Shown in pieces: positions 7,574 through 15,566 of a DNA stretch of 64,000 nt (its first letter is position 1; each line of letters opens with the position of its first letter). The notes under the pieces were generated by a model, which saw only the letters and a list, made by a program, of their open reading frames with translations, was not told the origin of the DNA and did no database searches. The position numbers were made by a program, and so were the translations under genes. The stretch is from JAIVGV01 sp036389335 (GTDB lineage: Bacteria; Acidobacteriota; Blastocatellia; Pyrinomonadales; Pyrinomonadaceae): assembly GCA_036389335.1 (NCBI GenBank), contig DASVQC010000085.1, positions 1-64,000 of the forward strand, written 5' to 3'.

Positions 7574-10500
7574 TCAGCGCACGACGATCCGGACGCTGTT
7601 GCTGCGCCGACCGCCGACGAGGAGCGTGAGATCGACCGCGCCCGCGCCGCGCAACTCGGGGACGAGCACGCAGTTGACCTGATCCAAACCGGCCATGCCC
7701 GCGTGGGCGAACGCATACTCGACCGGCAGTAGGAACACCCGCCCGTCGCCCGCGCGCGCCTCGACCGTCACGGACTCGGCGAGGTTCGGCATCACGGCGC
7801 CCCCCTCCATCGGCACGTCGTTGCGCGTGTCGGTGTTGGCGGCGGCGTCGAAGCCGAGGGCGAACAGTTGCAGGCGCGTGCGCTTGTCGGCGCCGAGCGT
7901 TTCGTTCGTCGTCACGTCGAAAGACCCGGTCGCGTGCGTCGCGTCGTTGAGCGCGAGGCCCGAGCCGACGCCCGCGCCGCCGACGGCGAAGAGGCTCGGC
8001 GCGAGCGGCGCGACCGTCACCACGCCGCGCGAGACGTAGCCCTCCTGCGAGGTGACGATCACTTCGGTGTCGCCCGCGGGCAAGCCCGCGGGCACGTAGA
8101 AGGAGATGCGCGAGGGCGAGACGTAGAAGACCCGCGCGGCGCGCCCGCCGATGGTCACGCTCGCGTTGGCGAGTTCGTAGGGCAAGGCGGCGGCGGACAG
8201 TTGGGGGTTGGCGACGCTCAGGTTGGAGAGCGGGCTCTGATCGCCGGTGATCCGCGCCACGCTGCCGGGCGACAGGACGGGGGACGAGTCGGCGTCGTTG
8301 AGCACGAGGGCCGAGCCGATGACGGGCGCGGTGGCGACGCCCGAGGCGTGCGCGAGACTGCCGGGGGGCGTGCCGCCGGGCAGCAGGCTGCGCGTCTGCG
8401 CCAGCCGCGCCGCGGTGATCTCCAGACGATTCTGCACGCTGAGCGGGTAGTTTTGCGCCTGCGCCAGCGCGTCGGCGGCGAGCGTGAAGTAGTAGGCCGT
8501 ACGTAGCGCCTTCTCAGTCTGATCGGGGGACGCGAGCTGACCCGCTTCGGACTGGAAGGATGAGTAGGCTTGGTTGATCTGCATCATCAAGCCTTCGATC
8601 TGCGCCGCCGTCGCGCCGGGGTTGGCGGCGAGCGATTCGGCGCTGGACTGCGCCGCGGCCACGAGCGCGGTCGTGGCGAAGTTCGGAGCCGGCGTCGGGG
8701 TCGGCACCGGGGTCGGCGTCGGCGTGGGCACAAAGGCGGCAAACGCTTCGATCTCGACGATGCGGCTGTAGCCGGACAGAGAATTGTTGACCACTATCCG
8801 TATCTTGGCAGTGGTCAGCGGCGTAAACTGGAAGCTTCGCTTGACCAAGTTGTTGGCCGTGACGTGACCGCCGGGGATGAGCGCCCAGTCGGCCCCGTCA
8901 AAGTACTGCACGTCGAAGCCTGTAATACCGTATGTCGCGAACAACATACTGTCGGTCGGCTCCACCGGGCTATTGTAATTATCCTGTAGGGTGTAGAGGT
9001 TGATCTGACTAATCGTCTGCGCGCCGTTAAAGCTCACCTCGACGACGTCCGGTGCTGAATTGATGGTCGCGTCATTCCAGCCGCCGCCCCTCCCCCAGTT
9101 CAGCCCCCTGTGCTCGCCGTCGTTGACCGCCGCGACCGGGTAGTTGGCGTTGAAGGTCGACGAGGCGGAGGCCGACCCGCCGTTAACGGCGAGCGCCACG
9201 TTCGTACCCGGAAGGTAGGGGCCGGGATTAGGGGTCGGCGTCGGCACGGGCGTCGGCGTCGGCGTGGGTACCGGGGTGGGGGTGACGGAAGGCGCGGGCA
9301 GGGGCGTTATCGCGGGCGCGACGGACTGTATTTTGGCGACGAACAGATCGGTGCGCGGGCGTCCGCCCCAGTTGGAGGTGAAAGCCACGAACCGCCCGTC
9401 GCGCGAGATGTTGGCCCGCGGCGAGTCGTTATAACTACGGTATATGCTCCGGTGGTGGAAGAGCCGGCGGATTCGTTGCGAGCCGTCGGTCGCGATCTGC
9501 ACCACTTCGTTGCGCAGGACGTGATCGTCCGTGCCGCCGAAGAGTTCGGTCATGGCCCACCCCTCGTTGTCCGCCAGCATCGAGGTGTGGCTCGCGCCCG
9601 TCGCCCAGTCGGGGAGGGCGAGGAGGGTTGTCACGACGTGCGGGCTGGCGAGCTTGCGATAATTAATCTCGTTCCGCCAGTTGTCGTACCCGACGTAGTT
9701 ATCTATGCCCGCGTCGCCGTGCCCCGGCGCGTAATCGGGGCCGCTGTCGATGACATTCTCTAACTGGCCGGTGGCCACGTTAAAAACTTGAGACTCGACG
9801 ACCCCCAGCCCCTGATTCCCGCTCTTGACCAGTACGTAGTGGCCGTCTTTACTGATGGTCACCTCGTCCAGATCGGGCGCGTCCTTCACTATCAGTGAGT
9901 CCGTGGATTTACGGTAAACGATGTAGCCGTCTACCCCGAAGGTCTCGCTGCGCCGCGTGAAAGCAAAGTAATCGTCATCCAACGACTTGGATTGTTGCCA
10001 CAGGTATTCGCCGGCGGGCAGGCGGCTCGTTAAATCAACGATCAGCGTGTGGGTGTGCGTTGCTGCATTATAGGCATAAATGTGCGCGCCCGCGCTTGCG
10101 TACAGCACGTCCGGGTTGCTCCCGCTCCACGTCGCCCCCTCCATCGCGAGGTAACCACTCGGGGAGGGCGGGATCGAGTCCTTAGCGCCCAGCGTGAAAG
10201 TTACCGGATCGAACGCCCGAATGAAATCAAGGCCGCTGTCGCCCTGAACCAACAATCGAGTGTTGTTCGAGTTAAAGGTCGGCCAATAGCTGTAGTGCGT
10301 ACCGAGATTCGCCCCGTCCTGTTCGTCGGTGACGCGCATAATCTGCGCGCCGAAAACCTGATCGGAAACTATGCCGCCGGCTGCCGGTAGCGCGGGCACG
10401 GCATCCTCCGGGTAAAGACCCATATCGGTTTTAATGCCGCCCGAATCGGTCGCTTCGGCGTAACTCGTGCGCGTATTGCTGACGCAAAGTACCACTACGA

Positions 10501-10576
10501 GGGTGGTGAGTGTTGAGGCGAAGAACAGAGAACGTAAGAGGAATTTGTGGCTGGCACGACCGGGCTTGGAAATCAT
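7574..10576 (-). CDS. Secreted multidomain protein: beta-propeller-like, discoidin (F5/8C) and TIGR03437-type C-terminal domain
   Basis: A 1000-aa exported protein. Residues 1-40 form an uncleaved or type I signal (FLLRSLFFASTLTTLVVVL). Residues of about 60-420 look like a TolB/WD-type beta-propeller (blade-like repeats such as NISRDGRFVAFTSNWGG). A Pro-Thr linker (PTPVPTPTPTPVPTPTP) follows, then a discoidin/F5-8 type C domain (about 455-615; NVALAVNGGSASASSTFN, WGRGGGWNDATINSAPDVVE). A second Pro-Thr linker and a helical segment precede a C-terminal beta domain of about 240 residues that resembles the TIGR03437 domain known mainly from Acidobacteria. There is no PEP-CTERM tail. Discoidin domains commonly bind carbohydrate, so a matrix or adhesin role is inferred. 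GAGG eight bases before the ATG directly follows riboswitch element 1, suggesting c-di-GMP control of translation. Confidence 0.85.
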   Translation of the reverse strand: MISKPGRASHKFLLRSLFFASTLTTLVVVLCVSNTRTSYAEATDSGGIKTDMGLYPEDAVPALPAAGGIVSDQVFGAQIMRVTDEQDGANLGTHYSYWPTFNSNNTRLLVQGDSGLDFIRAFDPVTFTLGAKDSIPPSPSGYLAMEGATWSGSNPDVLYASAGAHIYAYNAATHTHTLIVDLTSRLPAGEYLWQQSKSLDDDYFAFTRRSETFGVDGYIVYRKSTDSLIVKDAPDLDEVTISKDGHYVLVKSGNQGLGVVESQVFNVATGQLENVIDSGPDYAPGHGDAGIDNYVGYDNWRNEINYRKLASPHVVTTLLALPDWATGASHTSMLADNEGWAMTELFGGTDDHVLRNEVVQIATDGSQRIRRLFHHRSIYRSYNDSPRANISRDGRFVAFTSNWGGRPRTDLFVAKIQSVAPAITPLPAPSVTPTPVPTPTPTPVPTPTPNPGPYLPGTNVALAVNGGSASASSTFNANYPVAAVNDGEHRGLNWGRGGGWNDATINSAPDVVEVSFNGAQTISQINLYTLQDNYNSPVEPTDSMLFATYGITGFDVQYFDGADWALIPGGHVTANNLVKRSFQFTPLTTAKIRIVVNNSLSGYSRIVEIEAFAAFVPTPTPTPVPTPTPAPNFATTALVAAAQSSAESLAANPGATAAQIEGLMMQINQAYSSFQSEAGQLASPDQTEKALRTAYYFTLAADALAQAQNYPLSVQNRLEITAARLAQTRSLLPGGTPPGSLAHASGVATAPVIGSALVLNDADSSPVLSPGSVARITGDQSPLSNLSVANPQLSAAALPYELANASVTIGGRAARVFYVSPSRISFYVPAGLPAGDTEVIVTSQEGYVSRGVVTVAPLAPSLFAVGGAGVGSGLALNDATHATGSFDVTTNETLGADKRTRLQLFALGFDAAANTDTRNDVPMEGGAVMPNLAESVTVEARAGDGRVFLLPVEYAFAHAGMAGLDQVNCVLVPELRGAGAVDLTLLVGGRRSNSVRIVVR

Positions 10577-10587
10577 TAACCTAACCT

Positions 10588-10678
10588 CACTTCGGTAACC
10601 GGACGATCTCTGGGCTGTGGGTCAGAGACTCCTGGCTTTGCGTACCCGCATCGCTGCGGGGTTGCCGTTTGTCGGTGA
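10588..10678 (-). ncRNA. c-di-GMP-I (GEMM) riboswitch, start-proximal copy
   Basis: Read leftwards: CACCGACAAACGGCAACC, then the stem CCCGCA-GCGA-UGCGGG with a GNRA loop, then UACGCAAAGCC, a second hairpin (CUCUG/CAGAG) and CGGUUACCGAAG. These match the GEMM-I layout. By alignment with the Vc2 aptamer, the three ligand-contacting bases G20, A47 and C92 are present. G20, rather than the A20 of cGAMP-sensing variants, points to c-di-GMP. The element ends a few bases before the Shine-Dalgarno GAGG (10585-10588) of the gene at 10576, so translational control is plausible. Confidence 0.82.
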
Positions 10679-11004
10679 TGACCGCCCTGTCCACGTGCGC
10701 GTTCGGGCGCGAACCTTGCCGGCGCAGTCGGGACAGATTGAGCTATTCTCGCGGCCCGGCGAAGATACACGAGTTATGTACTTTCCGTGCCGCGGGCTAT
10801 GAAACTGGTGTGAAATTGGAACTGTCGATGGAGGGAGCAGAGGGTGGGAACCGATTAGTGGCGGAAGCTGTGTGCGTAAAGGGTTCCGGCTTCAAGTCCG
10901 AGCCTTGGCCGCACACCGCACACTAGGGACGCTTAATTTCGGAACTAAGCAGTCGAGTCCTATATATGTCGGTGGCGGCGGCGGATTGGGCTTTCGGCCT
11001 TCTC
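10679..11004 (-). other. Spacer between the two riboswitches; no gene seen
   Basis: About 326 bases of leader RNA between the two GEMM elements. It includes a small hairpin (GCTTA/TAAGC, about 10932-10951) but no U-tract terminator and no convincing reading frame. It may hold a second promoter, but none with good boxes was found. Confidence 0.4.
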
Positions 11005-11117
11005 CGATCGCCTTCGGCGGCCAGACAATCTTGCGGGCGCGCGGGAGGTGAGGCGGCGCAGACGAAGATTCACGGCTTTGCGTCCCTGCTTCACAACAGG
11101 TTTGCCATTATCGGTGC
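11005..11117 (-). ncRNA. c-di-GMP-I (GEMM) riboswitch, promoter-proximal copy
   Basis: Read leftwards: CACCGAUAAUGGCAAACC, the stem CCUGUU-GUGA-AGCAGG with a GNRA loop, the hallmark GGACGCAAAGCC, an enlarged second helix closed by AAUCUU/AAGAUU, and UGGCCGCCGAAGG. The G20, A47 and C92 equivalents are all kept. The sequence CACCGA...GGCAA and the end GAUYGUCYGGYYRCCGAAG are shared with the other copy, so the two are homologous tandem aptamers on one leader. Confidence 0.85.
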
Positions 11118-11166
11118 AATCGTTTCTAACAAAGATCATTTGCCGCCCGTTCGGGCCGGCACTACT

Positions 11167-11195
11167 ATTAAACATACCGCATGTTTTTTTGTCAA
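11167..11195 (-). promoter_or_regulatory. Sigma-70-type promoter for the riboswitch leader
   Basis: On the minus strand TTGACA (11195-11190) is separated by 17 bases from TTTAAT (11172-11167), a perfect -35 and a 5/6 -10. Transcription would start near 11160, about 40 bases before the first GEMM aptamer and some 585 bases before the ATG at 10576. The region is AT-rich against a very GC-rich background. Confidence 0.72.
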
Positions 11196-11537
11196 CATTA
11201 CTTTCATCTCCGCTCCGCCGAACCTCCCGTGCACCAGACCTTCGGCCTCTATACGTCGCCGGAGGGCAAGGAGAGGGCAGAGCGTGACACGGCCCGGCCC
11301 GCCAATATCTGATACCTGCTTTAGTCTGCTTACCACCTGTCCGGCCACGTATGAGGGCGGCGTCTTGGAGTAAGCGGCAGTCCTGTCGGCTGATTACGAG
11401 GTATTTTCAGAAATCCCTAACCATTGAGTCTTTATATGGTTGCGGGCACTCAAGCGCGCCCACTTTGGAGGCTGCCACTGCCGGGCACGCGCGCGGAGAA
11501 TCCGAGCCCCGAACGATAATAGGAAACAGCAAAGTAA
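11196..11537. other. Upstream region of the PEP-CTERM gene; no further gene seen
   Basis: About 340 bases between the leader promoter and the divergent PEP-CTERM gene. An AT-richer part (11398-11445, including TTTATATGG) may contain the rightward promoter, but no well-spaced box pair could be defined. No riboswitch-like sequence was seen on the plus strand. Confidence 0.4.
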
Positions 11538-12206
11538 ATGCGCCAATTTGCCAGAATTATTCCGTCGCTCGTGTTCGTGGTGCTGATTCTGAGCGCGGCC
11601 GAAGCGCGCGCGGATAACGTGGTGCTCACGGGCGGTTTCGTGTCCATCGGGGGAACTTTCCCGCCGGGCCGCGCCACGTTTCGTCCCATCACCTACTCTC
11701 TCTCGGGCGACCGCCTCGCGGTGAGCGGCGCGGAGCCGGACGGCACGACCCAGCAGGTGTTGTCGCCGTGCGTCTTCGCCGCCTGCGCCGCCGGAACCCT
11801 CGTCAGCGCCAACAGCCTCGTGCAGCTTCAGGGCCTCGGCTCGGCCACCCTCGACGGCGTGAATTATCCGCTCACGCAGTCGCCCGGCAGCCTGTTTACG
11901 TTCAACGGGGCCGACATCGCCATCCCGCTCGGCGGCGCGCAGACCATCACCCTGACCACTCCCTTCACCATGACGGGCACGCTTAACGTGCTGTCACTCC
12001 CGCAAGGCGTGACGGTCTTCAGCACGACCGTTTCCGGCGCCGGCCTCGCGACGCTGACGCTACAACAGTTCCAGTCCGGCTACGTGCTCACCGCCATCCG
12101 CTACGACTTCCAAACCCCGACCCCGGAGCCCGCCACGCTGCTGCTGCTCGGCACGGGACTCGCCGGGGTGGCGACCCGCGCCCGCCGTCGCAACAAAAAA
12201 GATTGA
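11538..12206 (+). CDS. PEP-CTERM sorting-signal protein, likely exosortase substrate
   Basis: A 222-aa exported protein. Residues 1-25 are a signal peptide ending ARA/D. A beta-rich middle portion without a recognised domain follows. The last 29 residues form a textbook PEP-CTERM tail: PTPEPATLLLLG, a hydrophobic helix, then a basic cluster (RARRRNKKD). PEP-CTERM proteins are cleaved at the PEP motif by the exosortase and moved to the cell surface or matrix. It is the only such tail seen in the window and lies 4 kb from the exosortase gene, divergent from the riboswitch-controlled gene. The two cysteines (VFAACAAG region) could form a disulfide. The specific function is unknown. Confidence 0.88.
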   Translation: MRQFARIIPSLVFVVLILSAAEARADNVVLTGGFVSIGGTFPPGRATFRPITYSLSGDRLAVSGAEPDGTTQQVLSPCVFAACAAGTLVSANSLVQLQGLGSATLDGVNYPLTQSPGSLFTFNGADIAIPLGGAQTITLTTPFTMTGTLNVLSLPQGVTVFSTTVSGAGLATLTLQQFQSGYVLTAIRYDFQTPTPEPATLLLLGTGLAGVATRARRRNKKD

Positions 12207-12272
12207 CGCGCGGCGACCGGACTCCGGGGGCGCGCGCGGCGTAAGCTACCGGCCCGGTCGGCCCGTGGAACC

Positions 12273-13130
12273 CTATTCGCCGTCCTTCACGAAGACCAGC
12301 TCGTTGCACCCGAGCCCGACGCCCCCGCACTTTAACTTCGTCAGGCTGAACCCTCTGGCCCGGAAAAAATCGAACAGCTCGTCGGGGGTCGCCACCTCGT
12401 AGGGGTAGCCGCCCACCCAGTCCACGATGTCGCGCCAGCGGCTCATCCCGCGCGACTGATCGTACTGCGTCCACGCGCTCACATACTTCCCCGGCTGCAG
12501 CGCGACGAGCGCGCGCGCCAGCGCCTTCGCCTCGTCGGGCGCGATCACGGCCAGCGTGAAGGGCGTGCGCAGGAGGCGGGGCAGGTTGTTGTAGGTTCGC
12601 TTGATCCACTTCCAACGCCTGCTCTGGCTGCCCGTGTCGTTGTAGATGGCGACGAACAGCTTGCCGCCCGGCGCGACGGGCAGGGCGGCGTTGGCGAGCC
12701 CCTGCCACATCTGGCCCGTGTGGTGCAGCACGCCCCACGAGTACACTACATCGAACCGCCCCAGCGACCTGATGTATTGCTCGTCGAGCGCCGACCCTTC
12801 CTCCACCGTCCACTGCTCGTCGCCGGGAAAGTAGCGCCGCCGCAACTCGGTCGTGCAGGCGACCGAATGCGGATCGTAGTCGAGCGAATGCACGCGCGCC
12901 CCCAGACGCCGCGCCGCCAGGCTGAACAGCCCGCTGCCGGAGCCGATGTCGAGCAGACTCTTCCCGCGCAGGTCTTCCACCTCCAACATCTGCCTGAGCG
13001 AATTCTCCGCCTCGCCGATCCGCTTGTCGTTCAGCAGGGCGAGGAACCGGCTCCAGTTCTTACCGAACTCGAAGCGCTGCCCCTCGGCCACCTCGCGCGC
13101 GTGCGCCCCCATCGCCGATGCTTCTGCCAT
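12273..13130 (-). CDS. Class I SAM-dependent methyltransferase
   Basis: A 285-aa soluble protein with the SAM-binding motif I SLLDIGSGSGLFSLAARRLG near residues 54-73, an acidic end to strand beta-2 (HSLDYDP), and the motif FDVVYSWGVLHHT near 126-138. This pattern is that of small-molecule or sugar/lipid methyltransferases (Methyltransf_11/25 type). An AAGGAG sequence eleven bases before the ATG supports the start. In this setting it probably methylates a sugar of the polymer or a lipid intermediate, but the substrate cannot be read from sequence. It lies convergent to the PEP-CTERM gene, with a GC-rich 66-base gap that could fold into a weak shared hairpin. Confidence 0.82.
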   Translation of the reverse strand: MAEASAMGAHAREVAEGQRFEFGKNWSRFLALLNDKRIGEAENSLRQMLEVEDLRGKSLLDIGSGSGLFSLAARRLGARVHSLDYDPHSVACTTELRRRYFPGDEQWTVEEGSALDEQYIRSLGRFDVVYSWGVLHHTGQMWQGLANAALPVAPGGKLFVAIYNDTGSQSRRWKWIKRTYNNLPRLLRTPFTLAVIAPDEAKALARALVALQPGKYVSAWTQYDQSRGMSRWRDIVDWVGGYPYEVATPDELFDFFRARGFSLTKLKCGGVGLGCNELVFVKDGE

Positions 13131-13178
13131 GAATACGTAAGCTCCTTACGACCTTAAGCTAAAGTCCCGCGGCGCGCC

Positions 13179-14795
13179 TCAGCCCGCGGGCTGCGCCGCG
13201 TTCATCGCGCCGGTCAGCGCGTCGAGATCGCAGCCGATGCTGCGCCCGTCCGTGCCGGGTTTCTTATAGGGCGAGCGCGCGGCGAGCCGGTAGTCGCCCG
13301 ACGCGGCGTTGGCGAAGCCGAGCACGTCGAAGCCGGACGTCGGCGGCGGCGCGAGGTTGTCGGGCGGGTGCGGCTGGTTGGGCCACACGCCGATGATGAT
13401 GTTGCGGCGCACCTCCCACTGCTCCGCCCCCCAGTTGAGGGCCGCCGTGCCGACGTCCGAGCCGCCGCCGATGTCGTGCATGATGTTGTTGAGCACGGTG
13501 AGCCCCTTCACCTTCTGCCGACTCACCTCGAACTGCAGGCCGCGGTAGGTGGTGATCATCGTGTTGTGGGTGAGCTGAATGCCCGTGCCGCCGCCGCCGC
13601 TGAACATCAGGCCGAAGCCGTGGCCGGACCAGCGCGCCCCGTCCACGTCGTAAACCAGATTGTTGTCGATCCGTATGTTCCGCGTCGGCTCGCTCGTAGC
13701 GTTGTCGTCTTGCCCGAGGATGTTGAAGGCGGAGGCGGTGTGCCGCAGGATGTTATTGGTGAACTCGACGTCGCGGACGACGCTCCACGGCGCGGTGTGC
13801 TCCTGGTTGCGCGGCGTGAACACGATGGCGAAGCCGATCTGCGCGTCGCCCCAGTTGTTCTCGAACAGGTTGCCGTCCATACGCACGCGCTGCGCGTTCT
13901 TCAACTCGAACAGGTTCTTGACCGTCCACTGCCCGCGCCACGCCGTCGGCTTGAAGACGTGGTTACGCCGGAACTCGATGTCGGAGGGGACGAGGTTCGG
14001 GACGGACGGGTCGGCCCCGCCGAACATGACGTTCTCGCCCGCGCCTTCCAGATAGTTGTTCTCGATCCGGAAGGGGCCGGGGCCGTTCCAGCCGGCGATG
14101 GCCTGACTGTCGTACCCCTTGATTTTGCACTCGGAGATGTACGAGTTGACGATCTCGGTCTCCGCGCTGTTGAGGGCGACGCCGCGCTTCAGCGTGCCCG
14201 CCGCGTCGCCGTGAATGTAGCAGCGATCAAAGCTCAGGTGGTGCGGCACGAGGTCGAGCCTGTTCTGCGAGTGGTCGCCGTTGCCCAACTGCAACAGATC
14301 GTAGACGAGGGCGCTGCTGTCGCTCGGCTTGAACTCGATGCCGACGAAGCGGAAGTGGTGCGCGCCCGGCGCGGTCTTCAGCGCGGGGTCTCCGCGCCCC
14401 GGCGAGATGATCTTCGGCATGGCCCCGGCGTAGGCCGGGGTCACCCGCCCGCCCGCCGCCGGGAGCGCGCTATCCGGCGCGGAAGAGCGCAGAGTGATGT
14501 ACGCCTCGCCGCTCTTCACCGGGAGCGTGATCGGCCCCGTGAAGGTCGCCCCGGCTTCCAGCACGATGGTGTCGCCGGGCTGCGCCCTTTTCAGCGCGGC
14601 ATTCAAGTCGCTCCCCGCGCGGAGAATGCCGCCCGGCGGCGGCGCAGTCTGCTCGCCGACGCGCCGGGGGCGCTGTTGCTGCGCCGCGAGGAAAGGGCCG
14701 CCCCGCCACGCGAGCGCGACCGCCAGGGTGGCGACCGCCGCGACGAGGCTCAGCGTCACGATTGAAACTTTCAGCAGGCTTGCCTTCGCCGTCAT
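13179..14795 (-). CDS. Exported right-handed parallel beta-helix protein
   Basis: A 538-aa protein with an N-terminal membrane segment (VSIVTLSLVAAVATLAVALAW) and a Pro/Gln-rich spacer. The long C-terminal body has the short repetitive strands of a parallel beta-helix: FRIENNYLEGAGENVMFGG, IRIDNNLVYDV, IQLTHNTMITT. The start of the domain (LNAALKRAQPGDTIVLEAGA) is typical of pectate-lyase-like and polysaccharide-modifying helices (right-handed beta-helix, also found in the AlgG epimerase family). No catalytic residues could be assigned with certainty. It probably acts on or binds the secreted polymer in the periplasm or at the surface; whether it is a lyase, an epimerase or only a binding protein is open. 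Confidence 0.78.
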   Translation of the reverse strand: MTAKASLLKVSIVTLSLVAAVATLAVALAWRGGPFLAAQQQRPRRVGEQTAPPPGGILRAGSDLNAALKRAQPGDTIVLEAGATFTGPITLPVKSGEAYITLRSSAPDSALPAAGGRVTPAYAGAMPKIISPGRGDPALKTAPGAHHFRFVGIEFKPSDSSALVYDLLQLGNGDHSQNRLDLVPHHLSFDRCYIHGDAAGTLKRGVALNSAETEIVNSYISECKIKGYDSQAIAGWNGPGPFRIENNYLEGAGENVMFGGADPSVPNLVPSDIEFRRNHVFKPTAWRGQWTVKNLFELKNAQRVRMDGNLFENNWGDAQIGFAIVFTPRNQEHTAPWSVVRDVEFTNNILRHTASAFNILGQDDNATSEPTRNIRIDNNLVYDVDGARWSGHGFGLMFSGGGGTGIQLTHNTMITTYRGLQFEVSRQKVKGLTVLNNIMHDIGGGSDVGTAALNWGAEQWEVRRNIIIGVWPNQPHPPDNLAPPPTSGFDVLGFANAASGDYRLAARSPYKKPGTDGRSIGCDLDALTGAMNAAQPAG

Positions 14796-14870
14796 GTGAT
14801 TCTCAACTCCCCGCGGGCCGCCCCGACCGGGTATCGCCTCGGCGCGCCCCGACCGACGGCAGCCCGACGC

Positions 14871-15566
14871 CTAGCGGAAGCGCACGTAATAGTAGAGCAG
14901 TTTGGCATACTCCCCGCCGACGGCGGGCCAGCCCGCCCGGTGCAGCCACCACGTCGCGGGCGGCGGCGTCTGCGCCCCCGGCGGCGGCGCGTCGAGCCCG
15001 ATCTTAACATCCGTGCCCGCGAAGACCCCGCGCATCGTCCGGAGCGTCCGGCGCGAGTGGTAGGCCGAGGTGACGAGCAGGATCGAGCCCAGCTTGTGGG
15101 CCTCCACGTACCTGCGTACCAGCAGGGCCTCGTCGTGCGTGCCCGAGACCGGCTCGGGCAGAACCTCGACCTGCGCCGGCGGCACACCCGCACTCGCCAG
15201 CTCCGCCGCCGCGCGCTCCACGAAAAAGGGGTTGCGCTGCTCCGCGCTCGACCAGCCGCCCCGCAGGTTGTCGTTCGTCAGGACGATCCGCGGCGCGCGC
15301 CCCGCGGCCCAGAGCTGCGCCGCCCACCGCGTCCGCTCCACGTAGGCCGCCGACCCGCTCAGCACGACGAGCGCGTCGGCCCGCGGCAGCTCGGCCCGCA
15401 CGATCAGCAGCCGGGCCGCGCCCCACGCGACGACGCACCACACCAGCAGGACTACGGACAGCGTCCGGGCGGCGTGTAACACGCGACGACGCCGCGCCGG
15501 GCGCGGCGGCGTGCGGCGCGGCGCGACGCCCCGGCTACCAGCAGAGTCCGTGGTAGCTTTCGTCAC
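14871..15566 (-). CDS. YdcF/SanA-like DUF218 membrane protein
   Basis: A protein of about 231 aa with one N-terminal TM (LSVVLLVWCVVAWGAARLLI) and a DUF218 domain. Family landmarks are ADALVVLSGS near the domain start, the central SGTHDEALLV and the TSAYHSRRTL motif. DUF218 proteins (YdcF, SanA, ElyC) are linked to envelope integrity and lipid-carrier metabolism, but no reaction is firmly known. A GTG at 15566 with AAGGG seven bases before it was chosen; a TTG at 15581 is also possible. Either start overlaps the 3' end of the dehydrogenase gene upstream, implying coupling. Confidence 0.82.
   Translation of the reverse strand: MTKATTDSAGSRGVAPRRTPPRPARRRRVLHAARTLSVVLLVWCVVAWGAARLLIVRAELPRADALVVLSGSAAYVERTRWAAQLWAAGRAPRIVLTNDNLRGGWSSAEQRNPFFVERAAAELASAGVPPAQVEVLPEPVSGTHDEALLVRRYVEAHKLGSILLVTSAYHSRRTLRTMRGVFAGTDVKIGLDAPPPGAQTPPPATWWLHRAGWPAVGGEYAKLLYYYVRFR

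Noticed and set aside
8690..9310. Tandem GGCGTCGGCGT-type DNA repeats
   Set aside because: They are the codons of the Pro-Thr linkers in the discoidin-domain protein, not an independent repeat or CRISPR.
10617..10926. Short open frames on the plus strand in the riboswitch leader
   Set aside because: No family match, no ribosome site, and they lie over the leader and aptamer on the other strand.
12207..12272. Possible terminator hairpin between the PEP-CTERM and methyltransferase genes
   Set aside because: The complementary CGACCGG/CCGGTCG arms are short, with a long GC-rich loop and no T-run; too weak to list.
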